Assembly: GCA_003516865.1 (NCBI GenBank)
Contig: DPBR01000004.1
Span: 3,294 to 11,052, forward strand
From: Oscillospiraceae bacterium
GTDB lineage: Bacteria; Bacillota; Clostridia; Oscillospirales; Ruminococcaceae
Direction of reading: 5' to 3'
Length of the DNA stretch: 7,759 nt
The number at the start of each line of letters is the position of its first letter. The first letter of the stretch is position 1. Below the pieces are notes generated by a model. That model did not search any database. It saw only the letters and a list, made by a program, of their open reading frames with translations, and had not been told where the DNA came from. Shown here one piece after another: positions 1-6,828 of this stretch. Both the position numbers and the translations under genes were made by a program.

Positions 1-20
1 GGCAGTTCGGAAGAGCTGCC
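1..20 (-). terminator. Possible terminator stem of the aro operon, cut by the window edge
   Basis: GGCAG at 1-5 pairs with CTGCC at 16-20, and TC/GA pairs extend the stem inward around a 4-nt loop, with one mismatch on the minus strand. It begins 7 nt after the stop of the last gene, where an intrinsic terminator is expected. Any T-tract would lie beyond the left edge, so the call is tentative. Confidence 0.45.
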
Positions 21-27
21 GTATTTG

Positions 28-570
28 TTATTCAAAATAGTCGTCAATGTAGCGCTTGAACGCTTTTGGGTCCTGTTTTATTTTATTTTTGATGAAATCG
101 GCTCTTTCGGAGTTTTCGGCTGCGATTTCTATGTAATATTTCTGCTTTGCCGTAACTTCGTCCATAACCGTAACACCGAGCGTGCAGGTTCCATCGGGAT
201 TTGTGATATAGCGAACGGCGAGAAAAGAGCTGTTTTTCTTCATAGCGTCGCGGGTATAAACGCGAACAGCTTCCTTGAACATCTTGTCGCGAACCGACAA
301 AGGAAGCTCGGCTACAAGGTCTTTTGCCGCTTTTATTCCCATCGGCGTATTTGAATAGAATAATTCGCCGTCAATATCGGTCACATTCAATAGATGCCCC
401 GACGACTTTTCGAGCGCGGCAGAGAGATTAAAGTAGTTTACAGCGTCCTCAAACGACGTAATTTCAATAAGTTCGTCTTTCGACAAAGGACAGCCAAGCG
501 AGTAAATCAGATGACAAATCAACACGCAGATATCGTCGATTTCAGAAACGCGTATTCTCGGTGTATCCAA
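28..570 (-). CDS. DUF4364-like protein, probable winged-helix protein, last gene seen in the aro operon
   Basis: A 180-aa soluble protein with no signal peptide or membrane segment. Its layout matches what I know of the clostridial DUF4364 family: an N-terminal helical, winged-helix-like part (about residues 8-85, with DDICVLICHLIYSLGCPLS, then an ELIEIT helix, then a VTDIDGELFYSNTPMG wing-like hairpin) and a C-terminal alpha/beta part (about 85-180) ending in KAFKRYIDDYFE. The start is TTG at 570-568. It is chosen because AAAGGAG lies 6 nt upstream, directly after the aroC stop, and no ATG fits better. The gene is 12 nt from aroC and surely cotranscribed. The molecular function is unknown; DNA binding is inferred from the fold resemblance only. 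Family assignment is from memory of sequence pattern. Confidence 0.78.
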   Translation of the reverse strand: MDTPRIRVSEIDDICVLICHLIYSLGCPLSKDELIEITSFEDAVNYFNLSAALEKSSGHLLNVTDIDGELFYSNTPMGIKAAKDLVAELPLSVRDKMFKEAVRVYTRDAMKKNSSFLAVRYITNPDGTCTLGVTVMDEVTAKQKYYIEIAAENSERADFIKNKIKQDPKAFKRYIDDYFE

Positions 571-582
571 AGCAATCTCCTT

Positions 583-1671
583 TCAGATTTTAGGGTTTTC
601 AATAATCGCGGACAGCAAAGCAACGCTCATCGCCGCTTCAACGCAGGGAACCGCTCTCGGAACAACGCACGGGTCGTGCCTGCCTTTTATAACAAGCTCT
701 GTTTCGCGGTTTTCCTTAAAATCTACCGTGTTCTGGGGTCGGGAAATCGACGGAGTAGGCTTGAACGCGACTCTGAAAATAATCGGCATACCGGAGCTTA
801 TCCCGCCGAGAATACCGCCGTGGTTGTTTGTGCGCGTAACAATTTTGTTGTCAACAATGCAAAATTCATCGTTATTTTCGCTGCCGAAAAGCTCCGTGCA
901 TTCAAAACCGTTGCCAAATTCAATGCCCTTGACGGCGGGAATTGCAAAAACAAGCTGTGAGATGATATTTTCAAGCCCATCAAGCATCGGCGAGCCTATT
1001 CCCGCGGGAAATCCAACCGCAGCGCACTCGATAACGCCGCCAACGCTGTCAAGATTTTCTCTTGCGGCGTTGATTAAATCGCGCATTTTATCCTCGGCGT
1101 TGTCGGAAATCACGGGAAAAGAGCGCTTTTTTACTGCATTAAGCTGCATTTCTGTGATATTTACGGGGTCGAAGCTCTCGTCCGTGATATTTTTGATTGA
1201 CTTTATGTGAGCGCCGACGGTTATTCCGCGGTGTTCGAGAATTTGCGCGCAGACCGCTCCCGCAAAGCAAAGCGGCGCGGTTAATCTACCGGAAAAGTGT
1301 CCTCCGCCGCGAGGGTCGTTTGCACCGTCATAGCGCAGATATCCCGTGTAATCGGCGTGCGCTGGGCGCGCCGTATGAGCGATATTTCCGTAATCTCCGG
1401 AGTGCTGGTCGGAGTTGTAAATCACTGCTGCAAGCGGCGTTCCGGTTGTTTTTCCGTTGTACATTCCCGAAAGAATTTCCGGAATATCCTTTTCATTGCG
1501 CAGGGTAGACGTGCCGTCCTTTTTCGGAGCGCGGCGCGCCATAAACTCGCCGATTTTATCCAAGTCTATTTCTTCGCCCGCGGGAAGATTGTCAAGAACA
1601 ACGCCTATTCCTTTCCCGTGACTTTCTCCAAATATTGAGAATTTTACTCCGCCGTTATAACAAGATGACAT
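583..1671 (-). CDS. aroC: Chorismate synthase
   Basis: Catalyses the last shikimate step in the cytoplasm, the anti-1,4-elimination of phosphate from EPSP to give chorismate, with reduced FMN as cofactor. The length is 362 aa, normal for the family. Visible signatures are FGESHG (His18), the RR pair at 46-47, ILSGMYNGKTTGTP (66-79), RPAHADYTG (102-110, His105) and the glycine-rich DPRGGGHFSGR (119-129) at the FMN/substrate site. Near the C-terminus are GGISSGMPI and RHDPCVVPRAVP. Both conserved histidines are present. GHFSGR replaces the GRSSAR form of the E. coli enzyme. ATG at 1671 has AGGAG 6 nt upstream. It lies 16 nt after aroA and 12 nt before the DUF4364-like gene, in the middle of the operon. 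Confidence 0.97.
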   Translation of the reverse strand: MSSCYNGGVKFSIFGESHGKGIGVVLDNLPAGEEIDLDKIGEFMARRAPKKDGTSTLRNEKDIPEILSGMYNGKTTGTPLAAVIYNSDQHSGDYGNIAHTARPAHADYTGYLRYDGANDPRGGGHFSGRLTAPLCFAGAVCAQILEHRGITVGAHIKSIKNITDESFDPVNITEMQLNAVKKRSFPVISDNAEDKMRDLINAARENLDSVGGVIECAAVGFPAGIGSPMLDGLENIISQLVFAIPAVKGIEFGNGFECTELFGSENNDEFCIVDNKIVTRTNNHGGILGGISSGMPIIFRVAFKPTPSISRPQNTVDFKENRETELVIKGRHDPCVVPRAVPCVEAAMSVALLSAIIENPKI

Positions 1672-1687
1672 ATCTTACTCCTGTAAA

Positions 1688-2911
1688 TCAATTTTCTTCA
1701 AATTTTCCTCCGAGCGCCGAATATACCTCGAAGAAATTCGGGAATGACTTTGAAACACATTCCGCGCCGCGCAAAATCAGCGGATTTTCGCATTTTGTCG
1801 CTGCAATCGCCATTGACATTGCAATTCTGTGGTCGTTGAAGCAATCGACTTCTCCGCCTTTCAGAGAGCCTACGCCTTCGATTTCAAGTCCATCGGGCAG
1901 CACTTTGATTTTCCCACCGATTTTATTCAGGCAGTCCTCCATCGCTGCAAGACGGTCACATTCTTTTATTCTTAACCGTGCGGCGTTTGTTATACGGCTT
2001 TTTCCGCGGCAAAAACAACCGAGTACCGACAAAATCGGCACAAGGTCAGGAATATCCGAGCAATCAAGCTCAAACGCCTTTCCGTTTGATGTAACATTTT
2101 TGCATATCTCAGCAATCTTTTTGTCGCCCTGAAGCGAATTTTCGTTAAGACCGCCTATTTCAATTGACGAACCAAGCGTGTTTGCAGCGTAAAAGAACGC
2201 AGCCTGTGAAAAATCTCCCTCAACAGCGCCGGAAAACGGCATAAAACGCTGATTTCCCTTGACGGAGTAACCGGCTTCGGTTTCGCAAATCTCGCAGCCA
2301 AAATCCCGCAAAACGCCTATTGTAATGTCAACGTATGGTTTCGATTGCAGGGGAGAGGTGAGAACAATTTTGCTGTCGCCGTCAAGAAGCGGCAGCGCAA
2401 AAAGCAACCCCGTTATAAACTGCGAAGAAACTCCTCCGTCCATTTCAAATCGTCCGCTAACCAGTTTCCCGTTAACCCGCAAAGGCAGATTTTCTCCGTT
2501 ATTAGGCAAAACAAAGCTTATACCGTGCTTTGGAAGCTCGTTTAGCAATGTTGTCAGAGGACGCTGAGGAAGCTTTCCGCTGCCGATAAACCCTGCTTTA
2601 ACTCCGAGCGCGCAAGCAACGGGTATCAGAAATCTGAGCGTTGAACCCGATTCATGACAATTCAGCTCGGCTTTTTCGGGAACTTTCTTTATCCCTTCAA
2701 TCACCGCAGTATCGCCGCTGAACGAAATCTTCGCTCCAAGCGCTCTCATACAGTCCATTGTCGCCGTAATATCAACGGAAGGGCAGAGGTTTGAAATTGT
2801 CGAAGTGCCGTCAGCCAAAGCCGCCGCGATTATCATTCGATGAGCGACGCTTTTTGACGGCGGAACAGAAACCTTTCCCGACAAAAGAGCGGGAGTTATT
2901 TTTATATCCAT
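1688..2911 (-). CDS. aroA: 3-phosphoshikimate 1-carboxyvinyltransferase (EPSP synthase)
   Basis: Transfers the enolpyruvyl group of PEP to shikimate 3-phosphate, giving EPSP for AroC. The protein has 407 aa, slightly shorter than E. coli AroA (about 427). Motifs in order: PPSKSVAHR (17-25, Lys20 binds substrate), ESGSTLRFLIP (87-97), LPQRPL (114-119), GGVSSQF (159-165), SKPYVDIT (190-197), IPDLVP (287-292, Asp289 the catalytic acid/base), RLRIKECDRL (312-321, Glu317 and Arg320) and NDHRIAMS (359-366, Arg362). The catalytic set appears complete. The PEP/glyphosate motif is the clostridial ESGSTLRFL form rather than the NAGTAMRPL form of E. coli, with Phe94 where E. coli has Pro101. ATG at 2911 lies 2 nt past the aroB stop, with GGAG 8 nt upstream inside aroB, so the two are translationally coupled. 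Confidence 0.97.
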   Translation of the reverse strand: MDIKITPALLSGKVSVPPSKSVAHRMIIAAALADGTSTISNLCPSVDITATMDCMRALGAKISFSGDTAVIEGIKKVPEKAELNCHESGSTLRFLIPVACALGVKAGFIGSGKLPQRPLTTLLNELPKHGISFVLPNNGENLPLRVNGKLVSGRFEMDGGVSSQFITGLLFALPLLDGDSKIVLTSPLQSKPYVDITIGVLRDFGCEICETEAGYSVKGNQRFMPFSGAVEGDFSQAAFFYAANTLGSSIEIGGLNENSLQGDKKIAEICKNVTSNGKAFELDCSDIPDLVPILSVLGCFCRGKSRITNAARLRIKECDRLAAMEDCLNKIGGKIKVLPDGLEIEGVGSLKGGEVDCFNDHRIAMSMAIAATKCENPLILRGAECVSKSFPNFFEVYSALGGKFEEN

Positions 2912-2913
2912 AA

Positions 2914-3963
2914 TCAGCTCTCCAAAAAGTTCTTGTATTCGTCAACGGACATTCTGACAACCTCGCTTTTGCCGATATCCGTGCAAATTACGATGTTCAT
3001 ACCGTTTGAAAGGTGTTTTTTATCGTGAAGCGAAAGCTCGAAAAGCTTATCGAGCGGCGCACTATCAGTTGTCGGCAGTCCGCATTTTATCAGAAGCTTG
3101 TCCAGCTCGTCAGCAACGCCTTTTCTGCACATTCCGCGGCGCTCCGCGATATGCGTGAAAACGCTCATTCCGACCGCAACGGCGTGTCCGTGGGCAATTC
3201 CCGTGTAATTGTAATACTTTTCAAGCGCGTGAGCAAGCGTGTGACCGAAATTCAGAAGCATTCTTTCGCCTTTTTCGCGCTCGTCCGCTTCAACGACTTT
3301 ACCCTTAATCGAAACGTTGCGCTTCATTATATCAACCATATTCTCCGAAATATCCTTGTTTGCGAGTATATTGAAAAGCTCAGGCGACTTAATCATTCCG
3401 TGCTTGATAACCTCGGCCATTCCGTCCGAGAAAAAATCGGGAGTGAGCGTTTTAAGCGTATCCGTATCGCAGATAACAAGCCTCGGCTGGTGAAAAGCGC
3501 CGACTAGATTTTTTCCTGCGCTGATATTAACCGCGGTTTTACCGCCGACAGAGCTGTCCGATTGGCTTACAACGGTTGTGGGTATCTGCACAAAATCAAT
3601 TCCGCGCATATAAGTAGCCGCCGCATATCCCGCCGTATCTCCGACCACGCCGCCGCCAAGCGCCGCAATAAAGTCGGAACGCGTGAAACCGTTTTCCGCG
3701 AGAAATTCGTATATAGCGAGCAGCGTGGAGTGATTTTTGGACGCTTCTCCGTGAGGAAAAACAATCTTTTTCGCCGTAAAACCCGCCTTTTCAAGCGACT
3801 CAATGAACCTTTTTCCATAAATTCTGTCAACGTTGTCGTCGGTTACAACGCATACTTTCTTTGATTTCATCACCGATGATATATATTCACCCGAATTGTC
3901 AAGGATTCCCTTGTCAATCAGAATTTCATAACTTGTACTCGCATTTACCTTTACTTTTTCCAT
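2914..3963 (-). CDS. aroB: 3-dehydroquinate synthase
   Basis: Converts DAHP to 3-dehydroquinate using NAD+ and a divalent metal, the first ring-forming step of the shikimate pathway. The protein is 349 aa. Motifs: HGEASKN (71-77), the NAD-binding LGGGVVGDTAG (102-112), YMRGIDFVQIPTT (118-130), DSSVGGKTAVN (136-146) and KNLVGAFHQP (151-160). The metal ligands are Glu184 (AEVIKHG), His241 (NFGHTLAHALE) and His258 (HGHAVAVGM). An in-frame ATG at 3999 is rejected because it overlaps the promoter -10 region. ATG at 3963 has GGGAGG about 6 nt upstream and begins MEKVKVNAS. It is the first gene of the operon, with a predicted 5' leader of only about 21 nt, so there is no room for a T-box or riboswitch. 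Confidence 0.97.
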   Translation of the reverse strand: MEKVKVNASTSYEILIDKGILDNSGEYISSVMKSKKVCVVTDDNVDRIYGKRFIESLEKAGFTAKKIVFPHGEASKNHSTLLAIYEFLAENGFTRSDFIAALGGGVVGDTAGYAAATYMRGIDFVQIPTTVVSQSDSSVGGKTAVNISAGKNLVGAFHQPRLVICDTDTLKTLTPDFFSDGMAEVIKHGMIKSPELFNILANKDISENMVDIMKRNVSIKGKVVEADEREKGERMLLNFGHTLAHALEKYYNYTGIAHGHAVAVGMSVFTHIAERRGMCRKGVADELDKLLIKCGLPTTDSAPLDKLFELSLHDKKHLSNGMNIVICTDIGKSEVVRMSVDEYKNFLES

Positions 3964-3990
3964 AATTTCCTCCCGAAAAATACTATACTT

Positions 3991-4019
3991 ATTGTACATT
4001 AATTCGACTAAAATGTCAA
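3991..4019 (-). promoter_or_regulatory. Sigma-A promoter of the aroBAC operon
   Basis: On the minus strand, TTGACA (4019-4014) and TACAAT (3996-3991) are separated by exactly 17 nt. That is a perfect -35 and a five-of-six -10. The start of transcription should be near A3984, about 21 nt before the aroB ATG. Both boxes and the spacing are seen directly; use as a promoter is inferred. Confidence 0.88.
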
Positions 4020-4022
4020 GTG

Positions 4023-4054
4023 AAAAAAGAAACGGCTGAGTTAAATTCAGCCGT
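4023..4054 (-). terminator. Intrinsic terminator of the recombinase gene
   Basis: On the minus strand, ACGGCTGA (4054-4047) pairs perfectly with TCAGCCGT (4039-4032) around a 7-nt loop. It is followed by TTCTTTTTT. The stem starts 6 nt after the recombinase stop codon. The T-tract ends 3 nt before the -35 box of the aro promoter. Confidence 0.9.
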
Positions 4055-4060
4055 CATATC

Positions 4061-5092
4061 TCATTCTTTCGGTTTAACATTCGATAAAGGATTAAGATTT
4101 GCCGCATTCTGAATTTGCGCATTGGAAACGTGAGTATAAATCTGCGTTGTGTTGAGGTTTTCGTGACCGAGAACATCTTTAAGCACGCGCACGTCAACGC
4201 CATTCTGATACATAAGAGTTGCCGCAGTATGACGTAATTTATGCACGGAAAGCCCCATATTACCAAGTCCGCAAGCTTTAAGACATTCTTCAACAACCTG
4301 CTGAACGCGCCTGTTTGATATTCTGGTGCGCCGCTTGCTCAAAAAAAGAGCGTCCGTTGGCGCTGTCATATCGCGCAATCCCGCAGCGGCGCGCTCCTCG
4401 CTGTCTGTAACATCGGGAGCAACATAGCTTTTGTAGGCGTTAATACACGCTTCGTTGAGGAAAACAATGCGTTCTTTGCTGCCTTTTCCGAGAACTTTAA
4501 GCGAATAAATCGTTTTTCCGTTTTCGTCTTTAAAAGTGTGAATATCGCATATATTTATTCCAACAAGTTCTGATAAACGCAGACCACAGTTCAAAAAGAA
4601 CGTTATTATGCAGTAATCGCGCTTTGTATCACTTGTGTTAACGTTTACAAGCAACTCAAGCGACTGCTCAAGCGAAAGATATTTCGGCAAAGCTGCTTTG
4701 GGACTTGGAAGCTCCAAATTAGCAAGCGGACTCACTTCAAACATATTCTTGTTGTTGGTAAGAAACTTGTAAAACTGCCTGAGAGTAACAGCCTTTCGAT
4801 AACGCGCTTTCTGTCCGTTTGACATCTTTGTTTTCATATATACAAGAAATTCCTGCACAAGAGTCAAATCAACAGACCGGATATCTTCATCGGTGATATC
4901 GGAAATATCGATTTTTGAGAAATCTTCTTCGGGATAATTTTTAACGCGTATCTTATAAAACCTGAAGAAAACGCGCAGGTCGTTGTAATAGTTTTTCGCG
5001 GTAAGCTCGGAACGAGCCTTAACAATCTGCTCATAATAGATAAAATCACGGATTGACTGCGGCAAGTTGTCATAATCTTTAATATTCATCAT
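4061..5092 (-). CDS. Tyrosine recombinase, Xer/phage-integrase type
   Basis: A site-specific DNA recombinase of 343 aa. The N-terminal SAM-like core-binding domain covers about residues 5-125 (SELTAKNYYNDLRVFFRFYK) and the catalytic domain about 140-340. All six catalytic residues are visible: Arg172 (CGLRLSEL), Lys203 (GKGSKER), His284 and Arg287 (HKLRHT), His310 (LGHENL) and nucleophile Tyr319 (TTQIYTH). It is longer than classical XerC/XerD (about 300 aa) and nearer the size of streptococcal XerS. There is a polar insert at about 225-250 (DVTDSEERAAAGLRDMTAPT). Start: the frame opens upstream at TTG 5116, but that codon sits in a palindrome and lacks a ribosome binding site. ATG 5092 (or the next ATG, 5089) follows AAAGGGG by about 14 nt and is preferred, though the spacing is long. 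It has its own promoter and terminator and no mobile-element neighbours, which suggests a housekeeping Xer-like role. Whether it is XerC, XerD or XerS-like cannot be settled by reading. Confidence 0.93.
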   Translation of the reverse strand: MMNIKDYDNLPQSIRDFIYYEQIVKARSELTAKNYYNDLRVFFRFYKIRVKNYPEEDFSKIDISDITDEDIRSVDLTLVQEFLVYMKTKMSNGQKARYRKAVTLRQFYKFLTNNKNMFEVSPLANLELPSPKAALPKYLSLEQSLELLVNVNTSDTKRDYCIITFFLNCGLRLSELVGINICDIHTFKDENGKTIYSLKVLGKGSKERIVFLNEACINAYKSYVAPDVTDSEERAAAGLRDMTAPTDALFLSKRRTRISNRRVQQVVEECLKACGLGNMGLSVHKLRHTAATLMYQNGVDVRVLKDVLGHENLNTTQIYTHVSNAQIQNAANLNPLSNVKPKE

Positions 5093-5114
5093 AATACGCG
5101 CTTTCGCCCCTTTC

Positions 5115-5144
5115 AATTGCGTAAAATTTCTATTTTACGCAATT
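5115..5144. repeat. Perfect 13-bp inverted repeat, dif-like, upstream of the recombinase gene
   Basis: Plus strand: AATTGCGTAAAAT (5115-5127), TTCT (5128-5131), then ATTTTACGCAATT (5132-5144), the exact reverse complement of the first arm. The inner 28 bp (5116-5143) can be read as an 11-6-11 Xer site with centre TTTCTA. By my alignment it matches 17 of 28 positions of the E. coli dif sequence as I remember it. It lies about 23 bp before the preferred recombinase start and inside the transcribed leader, so an RNA hairpin is the alternative role. Confidence 0.75.
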
Positions 5145-5189
5145 AATGCTATTTTTCTGATAATCCCCTATTTGATTATTTACAGTATT

Positions 5190-5218
5190 ATTATACATCA
5201 AAACGAAAAGAACGTCAA
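5190..5218 (-). promoter_or_regulatory. Sigma-A promoter of the recombinase gene
   Basis: On the minus strand, TTGACG (5218-5213) and a perfect TATAAT (5195-5190) are separated by 17 nt. The predicted start of transcription is near 5183, giving a leader of about 90 nt that includes the perfect inverted repeat at 5115-5144. Confidence 0.87.
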
Positions 5219-5300
5219 GTATAGCGCAAATAATTATATTCAATTCAACGCTCGTCACAGCGAAACTCATTCTGCCGTGTTGACTTTAATATAATCTAAA

Positions 5301-5336
5301 TACAATCAGCCGCGCAAAATCACACGGCTGATTGTA
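5301..5336 (-). terminator. Terminator after the sensor kinase gene
   Basis: TACAATCAGCCG (5301-5312) and CGGCTGATTGTA (5325-5336) form a perfect 12-bp stem with a 12-nt loop, 3 nt past the kinase stop. The downstream minus-strand sequence TTTAGATTATATT is T-rich but broken, so termination may be incomplete. The remainder of 5219-5300 shows no gene. Confidence 0.75.
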
Positions 5337-5339
5337 ATT

Positions 5340-6827
5340 TTATTTGTTATCTTGTCTTTTGTTCAGCTTAAATTCGTGTTTGTGCTTAGGTTTTGGCTCA
5401 TCTTGAACGGCTTCGGAATATTCCGGAGCTTCAAACCAAAATTTGCTGCCTTTGCCGAGATTGCTTTCAGCTCCAAACGCAAATCCGTGCTGTTCGAGAA
5501 CGCTTTTTACAATCGACAAACCTATTCCGCTACCCATTTTTGCGCGTTTATGAGTTGTGGCGCGTTCACTTACTTTATAGTATCTGTCCCAGATATAAGG
5601 CAGATTTTCCGCGGAAATTCCTTCGCCGTGGTCCTCGACCTCAAAACGAATTTTACCGCCGTTTGTCCTGTACAGCCGCACGATAACCTTATTATCATCG
5701 CCTGCGTAAATCACAGCGTTGTTTATCAGATTATACACAACCTGCTCGATTTTCGTTTTATCCGCAAACAGCAGAATATCGTCCTGCGCTTCCAAATCAA
5801 TTGAAATTCCCTGATTTTCCTTGATAATATCAAATCTTGACGTAACCGATGAAAGGCGCTCGGAGAAATTGAACATTTCCATATGAAGCTCCGTAACGCC
5901 CGCCTGAAGCTTTGAAAGGTCGAGAATATCCGTTACTAACGATGATAGTCTGTCCGTTTCGTCAATTATAACCTTGAGGTGACGTTCACGCTTTTCGGGA
6001 TTATCGCCGGACAAATCCCTTATCATCTCCGCATACGCTTTTATCATAGTTAACGGCGTTCTCAGGTCGTGCGAAATGTTCGCCATAAGCTCACGGCGAA
6101 GGTCATCGGACTTTGCAATCTCCTTTGACGCGGAAGAAAGCGTTGCGGAAAGCTGTTTTATCTCGTCAAAATCATTTTTTTCGATTTTGGCGTCAAATTT
6201 TCCCTGCGGAAGCGATTTTGCAGAGTTGTTTATTCTGATAATCGGCTCGGATATTTTCGTCGAGAAAAACGCCGACATAAACACCGTTAAAATCATCATT
6301 ATTATCCCGACAATAAAGAATTGCCGAACGAAAATGCTTACTGTCGTTCCAATCGGTTCTAGATAATTGCATATAAAAACATAAGCCTCCGGGTTGTTTC
6401 GGTCGTTTCCGATGTAGCTTCCCATCATCAAAACCGAGTTATCCTCTTGGTCGTCGCGGAAATTCTTGTAAATCTTGCCATTTTTCGACTCGTTGATGCT
6501 TTTGATAAATCCGCCCTTTGCCAGAACCGCAAGCGAAAGGCTTCCGCCGAGCTTATTTGCCGAATATGAGTAGTTCGACTTCGGCAAATTAATTTCAATA
6601 TACATCTTTTTCTCGGCAGCTTGCTCGTTTATTATCTGAACAATGTTTTCATTTGTCCAGTTTGAACGGATTTTCACAAAAGTTTCTTCAATTTCATAGG
6701 TTTTCATCCAACTGTAAAAGCTTGGAAACAGCGCAATCAGAAAAACGTAGGTAAATGCAAGCATTGCCACGACAACCATTTCAAATCGCAGCCAGACGCG
6801 AACCTTAATACTGCGTAAAAAACTCAT
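5340..6827 (-). CDS. Membrane sensor histidine kinase (HAMP, HisKA, HATPase)
   Basis: A 495-aa sensor that autophosphorylates and passes phosphate to the adjacent response regulator. Order: short basic N-terminus, TM1 (about 14-36), an extracytoplasmic domain of about 125 residues (38-165) that I cannot assign, TM2 (about 166-190), HAMP (about 188-240), dimerisation helix with phosphoacceptor His253 (ANISHDLRTPLT), then the ATP-binding domain. That domain has an N box (YNLINNAVIYA, 365-375), G1 (EDHGEGIS, 398-405), F box (YIWDRYYK, 411-418) and G2 (GSGIGLSIV, 432-440). No PAS domain lies between HAMP and HisKA, unlike B. subtilis PhoR. A charged Lys/His-rich tail (471-495) follows the catalytic core. 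ATG at 6827 is 1 nt past the regulator stop, with GAGG 6 nt upstream inside that gene. The stimulus is unknown; the operator upstream hints at a Pho-like circuit. Confidence 0.95.
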   Translation of the reverse strand: MSFLRSIKVRVWLRFEMVVVAMLAFTYVFLIALFPSFYSWMKTYEIEETFVKIRSNWTNENIVQIINEQAAEKKMYIEINLPKSNYSYSANKLGGSLSLAVLAKGGFIKSINESKNGKIYKNFRDDQEDNSVLMMGSYIGNDRNNPEAYVFICNYLEPIGTTVSIFVRQFFIVGIIMMILTVFMSAFFSTKISEPIIRINNSAKSLPQGKFDAKIEKNDFDEIKQLSATLSSASKEIAKSDDLRRELMANISHDLRTPLTMIKAYAEMIRDLSGDNPEKRERHLKVIIDETDRLSSLVTDILDLSKLQAGVTELHMEMFNFSERLSSVTSRFDIIKENQGISIDLEAQDDILLFADKTKIEQVVYNLINNAVIYAGDDNKVIVRLYRTNGGKIRFEVEDHGEGISAENLPYIWDRYYKVSERATTHKRAKMGSGIGLSIVKSVLEQHGFAFGAESNLGKGSKFWFEAPEYSEAVQDEPKPKHKHEFKLNKRQDNK

Positions 6828-6828
6828 C

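Noticed and set aside
394..1638. Several overlapping long open frames on the plus strand opposite aroC
   Set aside because: They are antisense to a full-length, motif-complete aroC. Their products are Arg/Ser/Phe-rich with no recognisable domain, and no promoter was seen ahead of them.
3013..3864. Plus-strand frames opposite aroB
   Set aside because: Same reason: shadows of a conserved gene, with low-complexity composition and no start context.
3964..3999. Upstream ATG giving aroB a 12-residue extension (MYNKYSIFREEI)
   Set aside because: The ATG abuts the -10 box and lies upstream of the predicted transcription start, and the inner ATG has a strong GGGAGG.
5115..5144. Intrinsic terminator reading of the palindrome
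   Set aside because: Neither strand has a T-tract after the stem, and the arms are AT-rich. A DNA site or leader hairpin fits better.
5280..5306. Plus-strand promoter TTGACT with TACAAT
   Set aside because: The spacer is only 15 nt, the -10 lies inside the terminator stem, and no plus-strand gene follows.
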